A DNA stretch of 64,000 bases from Paludibacteraceae bacterium (lineage in GTDB: Bacteria > Bacteroidota > Bacteroidia > Bacteroidales > Paludibacteraceae), in contig JAFWXW010000006.1 of assembly GCA_017517845.1 (NCBI GenBank), forward strand, positions 1 to 64,000, given 5' to 3'. The notes under the pieces were generated by a model. That model saw nothing but the letters and a program-made list of their open reading frames with translations. It did not search any database and was not told where the DNA came from. Shown here one piece after another: positions 43,992 through 53,636 of the stretch. Position 1 is the stretch's first letter; every line of letters starts with the position of its first letter. The position numbers and the translations under genes are program-made.

Positions 43992-44018
43992 AGAGGTTGA
44001 CTGAAATAGTCAACCTCT
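43992..44018 (-). terminator. Terminator of the T9SS core operon
   Basis: AGAGGTTGACT (43992-44002) pairs with AGTCAACCTCT (44008-44018) around five bases, with a short T-run on the minus strand just after. It ends the porP-K-L-M-N transcript 21 bases past the gldN stop. Confidence 0.85.
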
Positions 44019-44038
44019 CCAATTTTATTATAGGATAA

Positions 44039-44923
44039 TTAATATTCCCAAAGGTCTTGCTCAAAGTTTATAATAGAAGTTTTAATGCGTTCTTGTTCTT
44101 TGTGCATTTCTTCTGCTGTGCTATTATATTGAAGCAAGTTACGGTTCATGGTAGATGATTCTTTGAAGATGTAACTACCAAATCTACGTTTGATAAACAA
44201 GTCATCCATAGTTTCACGAGCACCATTGTTTCTGTCAGAAATAAGTGCTTCTTGTTTTGCTAGGTATGGACGTAAGCCATCGTATGTAGTCCAGAATAGA
44301 GGACGTTTTTGAAGACCTAGGTCATAATCTTGTTTATACCAAATAGGGCAAAGCGCTATTAATCTAACATTGAAAACAGAATTATGTTTGTCGAAGTACC
44401 ATACTTCTTTTGCATAATATTTTAAAATTTCTCTGTTAGGAATATTACTTTCGTCTATTTCTGTACTTAGTGTATCACCTGTAATAGAATCTGTATGAAC
44501 AGTTAAAAGAATATCGCATGTTTTAACGAATTCATCAAATGGTATTAAGTTCTCTTCGGTGAATATTTCCTTGTTGTCTAGATAAGCGTAAGCTTTGATC
44601 TTACCTTCTTCATATAGACGGAAAATAGATGTGAAGAGACTTTGGCGATTATCACTAGCTTCTTCTGGGAAATACAGAGGATAGTTAATCTTTTCGCGTA
44701 AGTCGATAATACGATATACAACTTTTTGCCAGATAATATCATCTGCTCTTGGGTTGTTATATTCCACAGGTTCACGTTCATCTAATGGAATACTAGTAGG
44801 TAAGTTTGCTACTACTATTTCTCCATTGTCACTGAAGAATGAGTTGTCTGTTTCTTGTGCTATAGCAGATGCTGCAAATAGCGATAACAATCCAATTAAT
44901 ATGCTTCGAAAAAACAATTTCAT
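44039..44923 (-). CDS. porN: Type IX secretion protein GldN/PorN
   Basis: This 294-residue periplasmic protein has a signal peptide (LIGLLSLFAASAIAQ). It forms, with PorK, the large ring under the outer membrane. Recognisable features are the N-terminal basic PRADDIIWQKVVYRIIDLREK and the central LRPYLAKQEALI. It is the last gene of the core operon, 10 bases after gldM. Confidence 0.93.
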   Translation of the reverse strand: MKLFFRSILIGLLSLFAASAIAQETDNSFFSDNGEIVVANLPTSIPLDEREPVEYNNPRADDIIWQKVVYRIIDLREKINYPLYFPEEASDNRQSLFTSIFRLYEEGKIKAYAYLDNKEIFTEENLIPFDEFVKTCDILLTVHTDSITGDTLSTEIDESNIPNREILKYYAKEVWYFDKHNSVFNVRLIALCPIWYKQDYDLGLQKRPLFWTTYDGLRPYLAKQEALISDRNNGARETMDDLFIKRRFGSYIFKESSTMNRNLLQYNSTAEEMHKEQERIKTSIINFEQDLWEY

Positions 44924-44933
44924 CTTTTAATTA

Positions 44934-46499
44934 TTAATTTACAATTACTTCTATAGGAGGTAAGATTTTTTCTACACCGTCTGGACCTTTTGCACGAACA
45001 CGAGAGATATAGAATTTTTTACCTTTACTCATTTTACGCATAATATCTTGTTGCTCACCTGTGAATCTGCCGCTAGAAGCTGTTCTAACGATAGAGTTAC
45101 CCATTGAGTCAAAGAAGTTAAGGTCGAAACCTAATACTTGATAACGTACATCTAAGTCTGCATCATCTAATTCTGCTTTGATACCTTTTGCACTGATTAA
45201 CGCACCTTTTGAAATAGGACGAGAACCTTTGTATTTAGCAGGATTGCCTTCACTTGTGTATTCGATGTATGCTACTGGAGGAGGAAGTAGTTTTACACGG
45301 AATGGTTTAGAACCAATGCTTTGAACTTTTCCGTTCTCACCTTTTGTAGAAACAGCGATTTTGCAATCTACACCAGCTTTGGTAGGACGAACAGACCAAC
45401 CTTTTGATGTACGAGTCAATCTACCGTTGCTAACTGATACTTGAATGTTTTGTGAAGGTACACCAGGAACAGAAACACTGATAGGGTTTTCGATACCTGC
45501 GTAGAACACGTTCATCATATCAGCAGAGATAATTGCTGTAGGTTCGCCTACGATGTATGAACTGCTGAAGTCGTATGGTTGTACTGTACCGTCTGCTCTT
45601 GGAAGCTCGATTTTACCAGAGATTTCAAATTGACCTACTTTTGGACAGCTTACTTCGTAAACAGAGCTATCTAATACAGCACCGTTAAGAGTGATTTTAG
45701 GACGTTTTGTTGAGTCCACAGCTGCTAGAATGATACGAGCTTTATATGTACCACCACGTGTGATATAAGAAGCATCTGGAATTACTTCTGCTGTAATTTT
45801 GTTTACACGGAAGTCACTAGCATCTACTTGGTTTTTAAGGTAACCTACTACTTCTGATTCAGTGTTACGTAAGTCTGCTTGAATCTTGGTCAAAAGTGTG
45901 ATAGTTGCAGAAACTGGCATAGAACTGAAACGAGCTGTTTCCCAAGATACTGGGTCGCCATTAACTATGCGGTCTTCTGTGTTGAATGTTTCTTTAATAG
46001 CAGCTATTTTAGCAGTGTCTTTCACTAAGCTAGTCATATAGTCTGCATATTTATTAAGGTCACCTTTAAGGATAACACCACGTTGTTTTTGTGGAATAAC
46101 ACCAGAAGGTAGTGCAATTTGTGCACTTACGTCTAGGTTGTCTTTACCTTGGATGTTGTTAACATCGCCTTCTTCACCGTCTGCTGCTTTTACGATATCA
46201 ACTTTTAATGTTTGGATAACGTCATATAGAGAGTCGGTTTTTGCTTTTACGTCATTTGCTATTTTCAACCATTCTCCAACTTTTTGAGGGTTTTGAGAAT
46301 TTAGGTCTGCAAATTGGTCGTATAGAGCCTCGTTTTTAATCTCAGTACTGTGGATAGTCTTGCTTAGACTTTCTTGTACTAAAGAGAAACCATTTAAGAC
46401 ATCAGTAGATACGTTCAATGCAAGCATCGCGGTAAGCACGATGTACATCATACTAATCATCTTCTGCCTCGGTGTCTCTGGACAATTCGCTGCACTCAT
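44934..46499 (-). CDS. porM: Type IX secretion motor protein GldM/PorM
   Basis: This 521-residue protein has one N-terminal membrane segment (MMYIVLTAMLALNVS) and a long periplasmic part built of successive domains, ending in beta-rich modules (GTYKARIILAAVDS, VSVSNGRLTRTSKGW). With GldL it converts the proton gradient into rotation that powers secretion across the outer membrane. Length is normal. Confidence 0.95.
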   Translation of the reverse strand: MSAANCPETPRQKMISMMYIVLTAMLALNVSTDVLNGFSLVQESLSKTIHSTEIKNEALYDQFADLNSQNPQKVGEWLKIANDVKAKTDSLYDVIQTLKVDIVKAADGEEGDVNNIQGKDNLDVSAQIALPSGVIPQKQRGVILKGDLNKYADYMTSLVKDTAKIAAIKETFNTEDRIVNGDPVSWETARFSSMPVSATITLLTKIQADLRNTESEVVGYLKNQVDASDFRVNKITAEVIPDASYITRGGTYKARIILAAVDSTKRPKITLNGAVLDSSVYEVSCPKVGQFEISGKIELPRADGTVQPYDFSSSYIVGEPTAIISADMMNVFYAGIENPISVSVPGVPSQNIQVSVSNGRLTRTSKGWSVRPTKAGVDCKIAVSTKGENGKVQSIGSKPFRVKLLPPPVAYIEYTSEGNPAKYKGSRPISKGALISAKGIKAELDDADLDVRYQVLGFDLNFFDSMGNSIVRTASSGRFTGEQQDIMRKMSKGKKFYISRVRAKGPDGVEKILPPIEVIVN

Positions 46500-46539
46500 A
46501 TTATTATTGTGTAGTTTTTAGGTTAATGAATAAGTGTGA

Positions 46540-47379
46540 TTATACTCTAGCACCGAATGCATTTAACATGTTGCCATAAACGTTGTTTAAGCTGCTAACT
46601 TGTTGTGTAAGTTTGGTAGCTTGTTCTTTGAATTGTTCTGTTTGAGCAGATGCTGCTTGCATTGCAGAACCAATTTTGTTAAGGTTGGTATTAACATTTT
46701 CAACGATTTCTGCTTGTGCACTGATGCTCTTAACTTGCATTTCGTAGCTTGCGTTGATAGCAGAAAGGTTTTTGGTAATACCTTGCATTTCTTTCATATA
46801 ACCTTCTGCGTCAGAAGCAACATTAGCCATGCTTTCTGCAACAGTTTTATATGAAGCGAATAATGAGTCAGAAGAGTTCTTTAAGCTAGATTGAGTAGCA
46901 GCAAAAGAAGCAATAGCGTCAGAAGCAGCATTCATATTTCTAGCGTAATTTGAAGAAGCAGAAACTGCAGCTGTAACATCAGAGATTTGAGAAGCTGTTT
47001 CGCTTAGTTTGCGGATACCTTCATTTAATTTTTGTACATCGCTTTCTGATAGTTTACCAGCTTGAGCAATGTCGTCGATAGAGTTACCTGATTTAGAAGC
47101 TGCAGGAGCAGGAGCTGCACCCATGATAGGACCACCTTCGCCACCTTCTAATTGTGGGAATACTAAATCCCAGTGGTATTCTTTGTGTGGATCTTCAAAT
47201 GCAGATAGGGCGAAAAGGATAGCCTCTGTACCCATACCTATTGTTAATACGACAGCTGCACCAGGAAGGTGAAGAATTTTGAATAACGCACCAACGATTA
47301 CGATAGCTGCACCGAATCCGTATGCATAACCTACCAATTTTTTGCCTTTAGGGCTGCTTAAAAAGCTTTGCTTTGCCAT
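46540..47379 (-). CDS. porL: Type IX secretion motor protein GldL/PorL
   Basis: This 279-residue inner-membrane protein has two membrane segments near the N-terminus (YAYGFGAAIVIVGALFKIL and AVVLTIGMGTEAILFALSAF, the latter carrying the conserved glutamate) and a long cytoplasmic helical tail rich in Ala, Ser and Gln. It is the stator-like partner of GldM. Confidence 0.95.
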   Translation of the reverse strand: MAKQSFLSSPKGKKLVGYAYGFGAAIVIVGALFKILHLPGAAVVLTIGMGTEAILFALSAFEDPHKEYHWDLVFPQLEGGEGGPIMGAAPAPAASKSGNSIDDIAQAGKLSESDVQKLNEGIRKLSETASQISDVTAAVSASSNYARNMNAASDAIASFAATQSSLKNSSDSLFASYKTVAESMANVASDAEGYMKEMQGITKNLSAINASYEMQVKSISAQAEIVENVNTNLNKIGSAMQAASAQTEQFKEQATKLTQQVSSLNNVYGNMLNAFGARV

Positions 47380-47435
47380 AATTTAAGTATTTAATTATTA
47401 AAGTTTGTAATTTTATTTTATTGTTAATTTCTTTA

Positions 47436-48965
47436 TTAGTTTTGATAGTTAGCTCCGATTACACTTCTTACGCAACGGAAACCGATGTAAGAACGAGCTT
47501 CTGATTGGTATTCGTATGTACGAGTACCGCATTGTAGGTAATAACCTATATCTTTCCAAGAACCACCTCTAATAACTTTACGAGTCATAATTTGAGGGTC
47601 GTTAGATTTAGAGTTATAGTTGTAACTTGGATTCAAGTCATTTACGAAACTATAGTTAGATTCGTGGAATGCAGATGATGTCCATTCTGCTACGTTACCA
47701 GACATGTCATATAAACCATAATCATTTGGAGGGAAAGAACCTACTTTTGATGTAATCATATAACCATCTACAGTGTAGTTGCCGTGCATAGGTTTGAAGT
47801 TTCCTAAGAAACAACCTTTGGCTGTACGAACGTATGTTCCACCCCAAGGGTACATTGATAATTCACGACCGCCGCGTGCTGCATATTCCCATTCAGATTC
47901 TGTAGGAAGACGATAGTCTTGAACTATAGGGTTGCCCATGCTTACTTGAGCAGAGTTGTAATATTGTGTACGCCAGTGGCAGAATGCACTTGCTTGTTCC
48001 CAGTTTACACCTACTACAGGATAGTCTCCGTATCCATCGTGGTGGAAGTACATTTTCATGTATGGTTCGTTATAAGCGTATGTGAAGTCACGGATCCAGC
48101 ATAGTGTGTCTGGATATACGTTTATGATACGAGAAGAGATAAAGTCTCTACGGCTTTTTAACTCAACGAACATGGTTTTATTGACGATGTAACCATTTTC
48201 ATCAACGTATGATGTATCTTTCTTAACCATTACGTCTGCTGAGTCTTTGCCTTTGCCTAGTAAAGATAAGTCATTTTCGTAGCGACCTTTGTTTGGATTG
48301 TATTTGTTGCGTTTTAATGCAGCTTGATTATAGTCAATCCATAAGTATTTGTAGTTTAGGATATGACCATTTACTTCTAGAGAAGGAGAAATTGATTCTT
48401 CTGCAGAATAGTACATAGAGTCAATAGCTTTAGCTTGTGCCTCTGTGGTAGGTTTTGTCCATGGAATTTCTTCTTTCCAGTTGATTTTTGGACGACGATT
48501 TTCTACAGCTTCTTCTGAATCGTTAGGACGACCACCAACTTTGTAAAGAACAGAACCTTTAGCGGCATCTTCGTTGTCGCTTTCATAAGATAGGTCTTTG
48601 GTACGTCTGTCCACAAATGTAGAAGTTTCCCAACCTGGATCTTCTTCTTCGGCTGTGATGATTTTTTCGCGGGCGATAGAGTCTTTTACCCAAAATACGA
48701 ATTGTTTGTACTCACGGTTGGTTATTTCGGTTTCGTCCATCCAAAAAGCGTCGATAGAAACCACTTTGGATTGTGTAGAAGCAGCCCATGCAGCATCTTG
48801 GTCATTAGGTCCCATAGTGAAAGAACCTTGTTTGATGAACACCATACCGTATGGGTTTGGCTCTGTCCAAGATTCACTTTTAACGCCTACTAATTCTCCG
48901 CTAGAAGAATTACTACAACTACTCAAAATAACTAACGCAAATAAAGGAGCAAGTAATTTTTTCAT
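47436..48965 (-). CDS. porK: Type IX secretion lipoprotein GldK/PorK
   Basis: This 509-residue lipoprotein has a lipobox (LVILSSC) and a formylglycine-generating-enzyme fold (FIKQGSFTMGPND, DETEITNREYKQFV, YRLPTESEWEYAARGG, NVAEWTSSAF, VIRGGSW). In T9SS the fold is structural, not catalytic, and forms the outer-membrane ring with PorN. It starts 19 bases after porP. Confidence 0.96.
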   Translation of the reverse strand: MKKLLAPLFALVILSSCSNSSSGELVGVKSESWTEPNPYGMVFIKQGSFTMGPNDQDAAWAASTQSKVVSIDAFWMDETEITNREYKQFVFWVKDSIAREKIITAEEEDPGWETSTFVDRRTKDLSYESDNEDAAKGSVLYKVGGRPNDSEEAVENRRPKINWKEEIPWTKPTTEAQAKAIDSMYYSAEESISPSLEVNGHILNYKYLWIDYNQAALKRNKYNPNKGRYENDLSLLGKGKDSADVMVKKDTSYVDENGYIVNKTMFVELKSRRDFISSRIINVYPDTLCWIRDFTYAYNEPYMKMYFHHDGYGDYPVVGVNWEQASAFCHWRTQYYNSAQVSMGNPIVQDYRLPTESEWEYAARGGRELSMYPWGGTYVRTAKGCFLGNFKPMHGNYTVDGYMITSKVGSFPPNDYGLYDMSGNVAEWTSSAFHESNYSFVNDLNPSYNYNSKSNDPQIMTRKVIRGGSWKDIGYYLQCGTRTYEYQSEARSYIGFRCVRSVIGANYQN

Positions 48966-48984
48966 GTTAAAATTAAGGTTTTAC

Positions 48985-49929
48985 TTACAAGTATCTTATA
49001 CTTTTATATTTATTCTTTTTTGACAAATCAATGTTGAAACTATAGGAAAGAACTACTTCGTGACCTCCTGCTGAATTTATTAACCCAGATGTTGGTAGGT
49101 CAAATGAATAGGCTATCACTAGTCCGTTTAAGACTTTTATGCCAGCAGTGAAAATAACTGCTCCATCAACTCTATACCCCAAACCTCCCCAAAATTTCTC
49201 TTTGTACTCAAAGTTAGCATTGATAATACCTGTCCATGTGATAAAATCAGTATTAACTAGAGCCGATAGTTTCAATTTATATAACGGATTCTTAAATGAT
49301 ATATTGTATCCGCCAATTAGAAATAAATTTCTAGTTTTGTTAAATTGTGTTAAATCTGAACTTGTGCTTAAACTATACTCTGGTGCGAGTAGGTTTAAAG
49401 CAGAAATACCAGCGTACCAATCTTTGGTTTTATATAGAAAACCAACTCCTAAATCCATTTTAAAGTCATTCGCCTCGCTTTTTGGGAAAGCAGGATCGTT
49501 TTCTGAATGGTAATCACTCTCTACATTGTGTATTCGCTCGGTGTCATACTTCAAAGTGGTGAAGTTTACAAAGAAACCGCCACTTAAATATCCTTCTCCT
49601 ATTTTATGTCTGTAAGCATATTGTAGGTTGATGTCTTGAAACACAAACAAACCCATGCTATTGTCATAAAAAGAAAGGCCAACACCGTGTTTGGTATTCA
49701 CTATATCAAAAGCAGCATCTACAGCAACATCATAAGTTATAGGTGCTCCTTCTAGTCCAGCATATTGAGACCTAAATGTTCCAAAAACATTTATCATCTC
49801 ATTACAACCAGCCGCTGCTGGATTGTATGTATTTAAATTTAGCCCGTACTGACTAAATATTATATTTTGTTGAGCGACAGATAAATACGCAAAACAAAAA
49901 AGCACTACAGTGGTAACGATTTTTTTCAT
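48985..49929 (-). CDS. porP: Type IX secretion outer-membrane protein PorP (PorP/SprF family)
   Basis: This 314-residue protein has a signal peptide (VTTVVLFCFAYLSVAQ), followed by the family hallmark FSQYGLNLNTYNPAAAG near the N-terminus and a barrel with repeated GGY/GxGY strands. It is the first gene of the porP-K-L-M-N operon, the same order as in Porphyromonas. Confidence 0.95.
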   Translation of the reverse strand: MKKIVTTVVLFCFAYLSVAQQNIIFSQYGLNLNTYNPAAAGCNEMINVFGTFRSQYAGLEGAPITYDVAVDAAFDIVNTKHGVGLSFYDNSMGLFVFQDINLQYAYRHKIGEGYLSGGFFVNFTTLKYDTERIHNVESDYHSENDPAFPKSEANDFKMDLGVGFLYKTKDWYAGISALNLLAPEYSLSTSSDLTQFNKTRNLFLIGGYNISFKNPLYKLKLSALVNTDFITWTGIINANFEYKEKFWGGLGYRVDGAVIFTAGIKVLNGLVIAYSFDLPTSGLINSAGGHEVVLSYSFNIDLSKKNKYKSIRYL

Positions 49930-50004
49930 CTTTATTAGTTAAATCGCGTTAGAACGTTTGCAGAAAGCTGTTATGTTAATGCGTAAAGTCTTATCAAATA
50001 TATG

Positions 50005-50012
50005 CAAAGATA
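50005..50012 (-). promoter_or_regulatory. -7 element of the T9SS core operon
   Basis: The minus-strand reading is TATCTTTG (TAnnTTTG), 75 bases before the porP ATG. The leader is fairly long for this genome. Confidence 0.55.
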
Positions 50013-50039
50013 TATAAAAATACGTGAAAATCAAAATTT

Positions 50040-50261
50040 TTAATACTCATCTTCGTTAAAGAAGAAATCTTCTTTGCTAGGATAGTCTGGCCAAATGTCT
50101 TCTATTGTTTCGTAAACATCACCTTCGTCTTCGATTTCATTAAGGTTTTCGATTACTTCTAGAGGTGCTCCAGAACGCATAGCGTAATCAATTAATTCTT
50201 CTTTTGTTGCAGGCCATGGTGCATCTTCCAATTTTGATGCTAATTCTAATGTCCAATACAT
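50040..50261 (-). CDS. DUF2795-type small acidic protein
   Basis: This 73-residue acidic protein (WPATKEELIDYAMRSGAP ... EDFFFNEDEY) matches the short DUF2795 family, common and conserved in Bacteroidota and of unknown function. It is a separate small gene between the methyltransferase group and porP. Confidence 0.85.
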   Translation of the reverse strand: MYWTLELASKLEDAPWPATKEELIDYAMRSGAPLEVIENLNEIEDEGDVYETIEDIWPDYPSKEDFFFNEDEY

Positions 50262-50361
50262 TGTAAAAATGTTAAAAATATGTTATAAAAATGTATATTT
50301 ATGAGAAATCACGCAAAGGTAAGGATTTTTCCTCATATAACAACATTTTTTATTGACTATT

Positions 50362-50856
50362 TTAAAATTTTCTTCCTAGAACAAAGAAAAAATCAGATAA
50401 TCTGTTAATGTAGATAGCGGCTAATTTTTGGTTTGGTAGTAAATCTATGTGGTAAACTTGTCTTTCTGCACGTCTGCATATAGTTCTTACCACATTACAT
50501 AATGCATTGATTTTGCAAGAACCAGGAATAAGAAAACAGGTAAGAGGTTCTAGATTTTCTTGGATTTCATCTATTTTATTCTCTAAAATAGATGTGAGAT
50601 TGGTGTTGAAACCTATTTTTTTGTCCCATTCTATACTATCTGTGGCAAACAAAGCATTTATAGAAATGAGATTTTCTTGTATATTGTGTAGAAATTCTTT
50701 CTCTTCAGAAGGAATTTCTGTTTTTAATAATCCTATGAATGAGTCTAATTCGTCTAGAGTTCCGTATAGTTCTAGTCTTGCATCAGATTTGGATACTCTG
50801 TTGCCTCCTACTAGGCTAGTAGTGCCTTTATCTCCTGTTTTAGTATAGACTTTCAT
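50362..50856 (-). CDS. Cob(I)yrinic acid a,c-diamide adenosyltransferase (PduO type)
   Basis: This 164-residue enzyme adenosylates cobalamin. The start is the ATG one base after the upstream stop (MKVYTKTGDKGTTSL is the family's N-terminus; an earlier in-frame start is rejected). Other motifs: YGTLDELDSFIG, NVVRTICRRAERQV and INRLSDFFFVLGR. No cobalamin riboswitch is seen upstream, since it is coupled to the methyltransferase gene. Confidence 0.93.
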   Translation of the reverse strand: MKVYTKTGDKGTTSLVGGNRVSKSDARLELYGTLDELDSFIGLLKTEIPSEEKEFLHNIQENLISINALFATDSIEWDKKIGFNTNLTSILENKIDEIQENLEPLTCFLIPGSCKINALCNVVRTICRRAERQVYHIDLLPNQKLAAIYINRLSDFFFVLGRKF

Positions 50857-50857
50857 A

Positions 50858-51637
50858 TCAAAATTTAATTCTAAAGTGTGACTTTTTCCATTCTTTATTA
50901 AAGAATACAATTCCCATGGAAAATAAATCTATGGAGTATGTTACTGCTTGATTATTATATATTTCTTGCCAAGCTTGGGTCATTTCTTCTGACCAATAAA
51001 TATCGTCAAAAATAAATATTGTATTATTATTGACTTTTTCTAAGCATTGGTAGAAGTAATTTAGAGTGGCTTCTTTGGTGTGATTTGCATCGAAAAAGAC
51101 CATGCCTAATTCATCTATAGATGATAGAACTTTAGGAAGTTGAGTGTTAATGTTTCCTACAATGCTTTTGATATTGCTTGCTTTTGCATTCTTAAAATTT
51201 TGCTGAGCAATGCGAGCTATATTTGGACAACCTTCTATTGTGTAGATTTGTGCCGATGGTCTAGAAAAGGATAAATAAAGTGTGGTAACTCCTAAACATG
51301 TACCAAGTTCCAAAATGTTTTTTGGTTGCATGGAGCAGGCAAGCCTAAATAGCATTTGTGCTTCTTTTTTACCTTTTAGACTTTTGTGTGCAATGTCTGA
51401 AACTTTCCTCTCTCTAGATTTTCCAGTTCCATGGTCATTTACGTATATACTAGAATGGTCTGATAGAAGGCTTCTTCTGATGTTTTCTATTTTTGTATAG
51501 GCGTAATATGGGTTCTTTTCATTTAGTATATCTTCCACTAATGAAAAGACAAAAGGTGAGTGAACACCATGTCCTTTGTGGTGCTTGGCTGTGAACTGAA
51601 ATTTGATGTATTCCTTTATGTAATGCCAATTACTCAT
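50858..51637 (-). CDS. SAM-dependent methyltransferase (class I)
   Basis: This 259-residue enzyme has the SAM-binding glycine loop (ILELGTCLGVTTLYLS), an acidic strand (IYTIEGCPNIARIA) and a later acidic motif (MVFFDANHT) resembling O-methyltransferases of the CCoA type. Substrate unknown. It lies between DUF4954 and the adenosyltransferase, with gaps of one base on each side, in a tight operon. Confidence 0.85.
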   Translation of the reverse strand: MSNWHYIKEYIKFQFTAKHHKGHGVHSPFVFSLVEDILNEKNPYYAYTKIENIRRSLLSDHSSIYVNDHGTGKSRERKVSDIAHKSLKGKKEAQMLFRLACSMQPKNILELGTCLGVTTLYLSFSRPSAQIYTIEGCPNIARIAQQNFKNAKASNIKSIVGNINTQLPKVLSSIDELGMVFFDANHTKEATLNYFYQCLEKVNNNTIFIFDDIYWSEEMTQAWQEIYNNQAVTYSIDLFSMGIVFFNKEWKKSHFRIKF

Positions 51638-51638
51638 C

Positions 51639-53624
51639 TTATCCTAAATGTTCTATTCTGTGTATAAGTTCTTGCCCTAGAGCTGTTTTAATCTCTATGT
51701 GTCTTAAAACTTCTTTTACGAATGGGTTTTCTTCAAACTTGCCTCTAACATTATTGAAGTCTAATATTTTGGTTTCTTCATCTCCGTCTGTACCGAAACC
51801 TGTACGTGAGATTAGGTCAAACTCTTTTTTTGCATCTTCGTATAGAAGTTTGTCTAGGGTAACTACACTATTAGTCCAAGTATTAACTAGTTCTATAATG
51901 TCTTGTATTGTAAATTCTGTATATTTTTTATCTAGTTTTTCTTCTATTTTCTTTAACGCCCATGTCCATTCGTATTCATAATAGTTTTTATGAATATCTT
52001 GGAAGCGTTTATTAATATCCTCTAGTGAGTTTAAATCTTTATTATCTATATCATTTAACAACTTATCTATCTCTGAGGAAGGGGCGATTAGTCCAGATAA
52101 GTCTATCCATGTACCTAAGCCTATCTCAGTGCTAGGTTTTAGGCGTTCTCTAATTTCTTCTATAGATTGGAATTTAGTTTCTTCTAATCTTTTGATAATA
52201 GAGTTTCCTAAAAATTTATTGATAGCCATATTGTAATATCCAATACCTTTTTTTAGTGATGATTGGTTTATTACTGTGCTGTGATAGCTATATGTGTGTG
52301 ATGTTTCGCCAGATAGTGACTTCAATGTGTTTAGGATGTCTATACCTGCATACATTTTTTGTATGGTGTATGGACTTAATAGGTTGAAGTTTATTTGGTC
52401 TAGTTTATTTGGATCTTTTCTGCGATCACGTTTGGGCCATTTTTGAGCGTCACGAATGGTTCCCACACTCTTGATGTTGATGCCTGGGACGATATACGTT
52501 TCGTTGTCGTTTTCTATTAGGTATGAAAATGGTAGGTTTGAAGTGTCTGAGTGGTGGGTGTGACGTCCCATTACTAATGAGAATGCACCTATCTTAGCTG
52601 GCCATAGTATATATGAGTCACTTGTGGTTTTTGAGCCTCTTTCTACCACACCTTGGTGTATTGGACCAAGTTTGTACATGTGGTTACTTTGGTTTGAACC
52701 ACTACCTGCATTTAGGAATGAGAATAAACCTGCTATTAAAAGGCTGGATTTATGGTGGGTAACTGTAAATGGACCACCAAATATGGCACATGCCTCGCCG
52801 TGGAAACCTTGGCAGTTGCAAAAATATACAGAATCATATATTGAGAAGTGTTTGCCCAAAAGTGTTCCTTGACCTATGAAACAGTTTTCTATAAGGGTGT
52901 CGTCGGTGGCTTGTACGCCAGATGATATAATGAAGTTTTTGGCAATAACTCCATTACCTATATATACAGGGTCGCTTGCGTTACTATTGATGCTACCATT
53001 TATAAGTTCGCTAGCACTATCTATTACTGCGCATTCTCCAATTCTTACGTTTTTGATATTACGACAAGTGGTAATCTTAACGTTTGGCGCAATATAACCC
53101 ATATCAGATTTTACGCTTTCTGTATATTGGTCTATGATGCGAGTAATGTTCTCTATAGTTTCTTTTCTGTGTCTATAAAGTGTTAATATATAGGCTAGGT
53201 GAGAAGATAGTTGGTCGGTAATGCGTATTTCTCTACCTCCTGCTTCGTTTAGTACAGCTACGTCTTTACCATTGCCGAATGTGCTATTTTGTTCTGTTAC
53301 AAGTAGTTGTGTGTTTTCAATGTAGCAATTGTCTGAAATAATGTAGTTTGCTATATAGCGGTGTATATTTGCAATGAAAACATTGTCGCCAATTTGACAA
53401 TTGTGTAGTGTGGCGTGGAAAATGCCGCTATGTTGTTTTAGTCCACCTTCTAATTCAAAAACTTTTTCGGCCTTGCCTAAACGGATGTCTCCTGAAAAGT
53501 GAACGTGTTTTACGTATTTGGTTTTAAACTCATTGTGAACCAATATTTTAGACCAATCTGAACAGGTGCAATATTGGTCTTTTAGTATTTGAATTTCTGC
53601 GTCGGTTAGGTTTCTATAATTCAT
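51639..53624 (-). CDS. DUF4954-type left-handed beta-helix protein
   Basis: This 661-residue protein has hexapeptide-type repeats of a left-handed beta helix in the first half (IGDNVFIANI, IGNGVIAKNFIIS, IGQGTLLGKHFSIYDSV) and several conserved motifs (GHTHHSD-like MGRHTHHSD; LWPAKIGAFSLVMG). It matches DUF4954, conserved in Bacteroidota. Sugar-nucleotide or acyltransferase-like activity is suspected from the fold, but not shown. Confidence 0.85.
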   Translation of the reverse strand: MNYRNLTDAEIQILKDQYCTCSDWSKILVHNEFKTKYVKHVHFSGDIRLGKAEKVFELEGGLKQHSGIFHATLHNCQIGDNVFIANIHRYIANYIISDNCYIENTQLLVTEQNSTFGNGKDVAVLNEAGGREIRITDQLSSHLAYILTLYRHRKETIENITRIIDQYTESVKSDMGYIAPNVKITTCRNIKNVRIGECAVIDSASELINGSINSNASDPVYIGNGVIAKNFIISSGVQATDDTLIENCFIGQGTLLGKHFSIYDSVYFCNCQGFHGEACAIFGGPFTVTHHKSSLLIAGLFSFLNAGSGSNQSNHMYKLGPIHQGVVERGSKTTSDSYILWPAKIGAFSLVMGRHTHHSDTSNLPFSYLIENDNETYIVPGINIKSVGTIRDAQKWPKRDRRKDPNKLDQINFNLLSPYTIQKMYAGIDILNTLKSLSGETSHTYSYHSTVINQSSLKKGIGYYNMAINKFLGNSIIKRLEETKFQSIEEIRERLKPSTEIGLGTWIDLSGLIAPSSEIDKLLNDIDNKDLNSLEDINKRFQDIHKNYYEYEWTWALKKIEEKLDKKYTEFTIQDIIELVNTWTNSVVTLDKLLYEDAKKEFDLISRTGFGTDGDEETKILDFNNVRGKFEENPFVKEVLRHIEIKTALGQELIHRIEHLG

Positions 53625-53636
53625 AGTAGTGTGATT

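Noticed and set aside
47436-48965. Active formylglycine-generating or sulfatase-modifying enzyme
   Set aside because: The lipobox and the porP-K-L-M-N context identify GldK/PorK, where the fold is structural.
50362-50910. Longer N-terminus for the cobalamin adenosyltransferase
   Set aside because: The extra 18 residues lie within the methyltransferase gene and the family starts at MKVYTKTGD.
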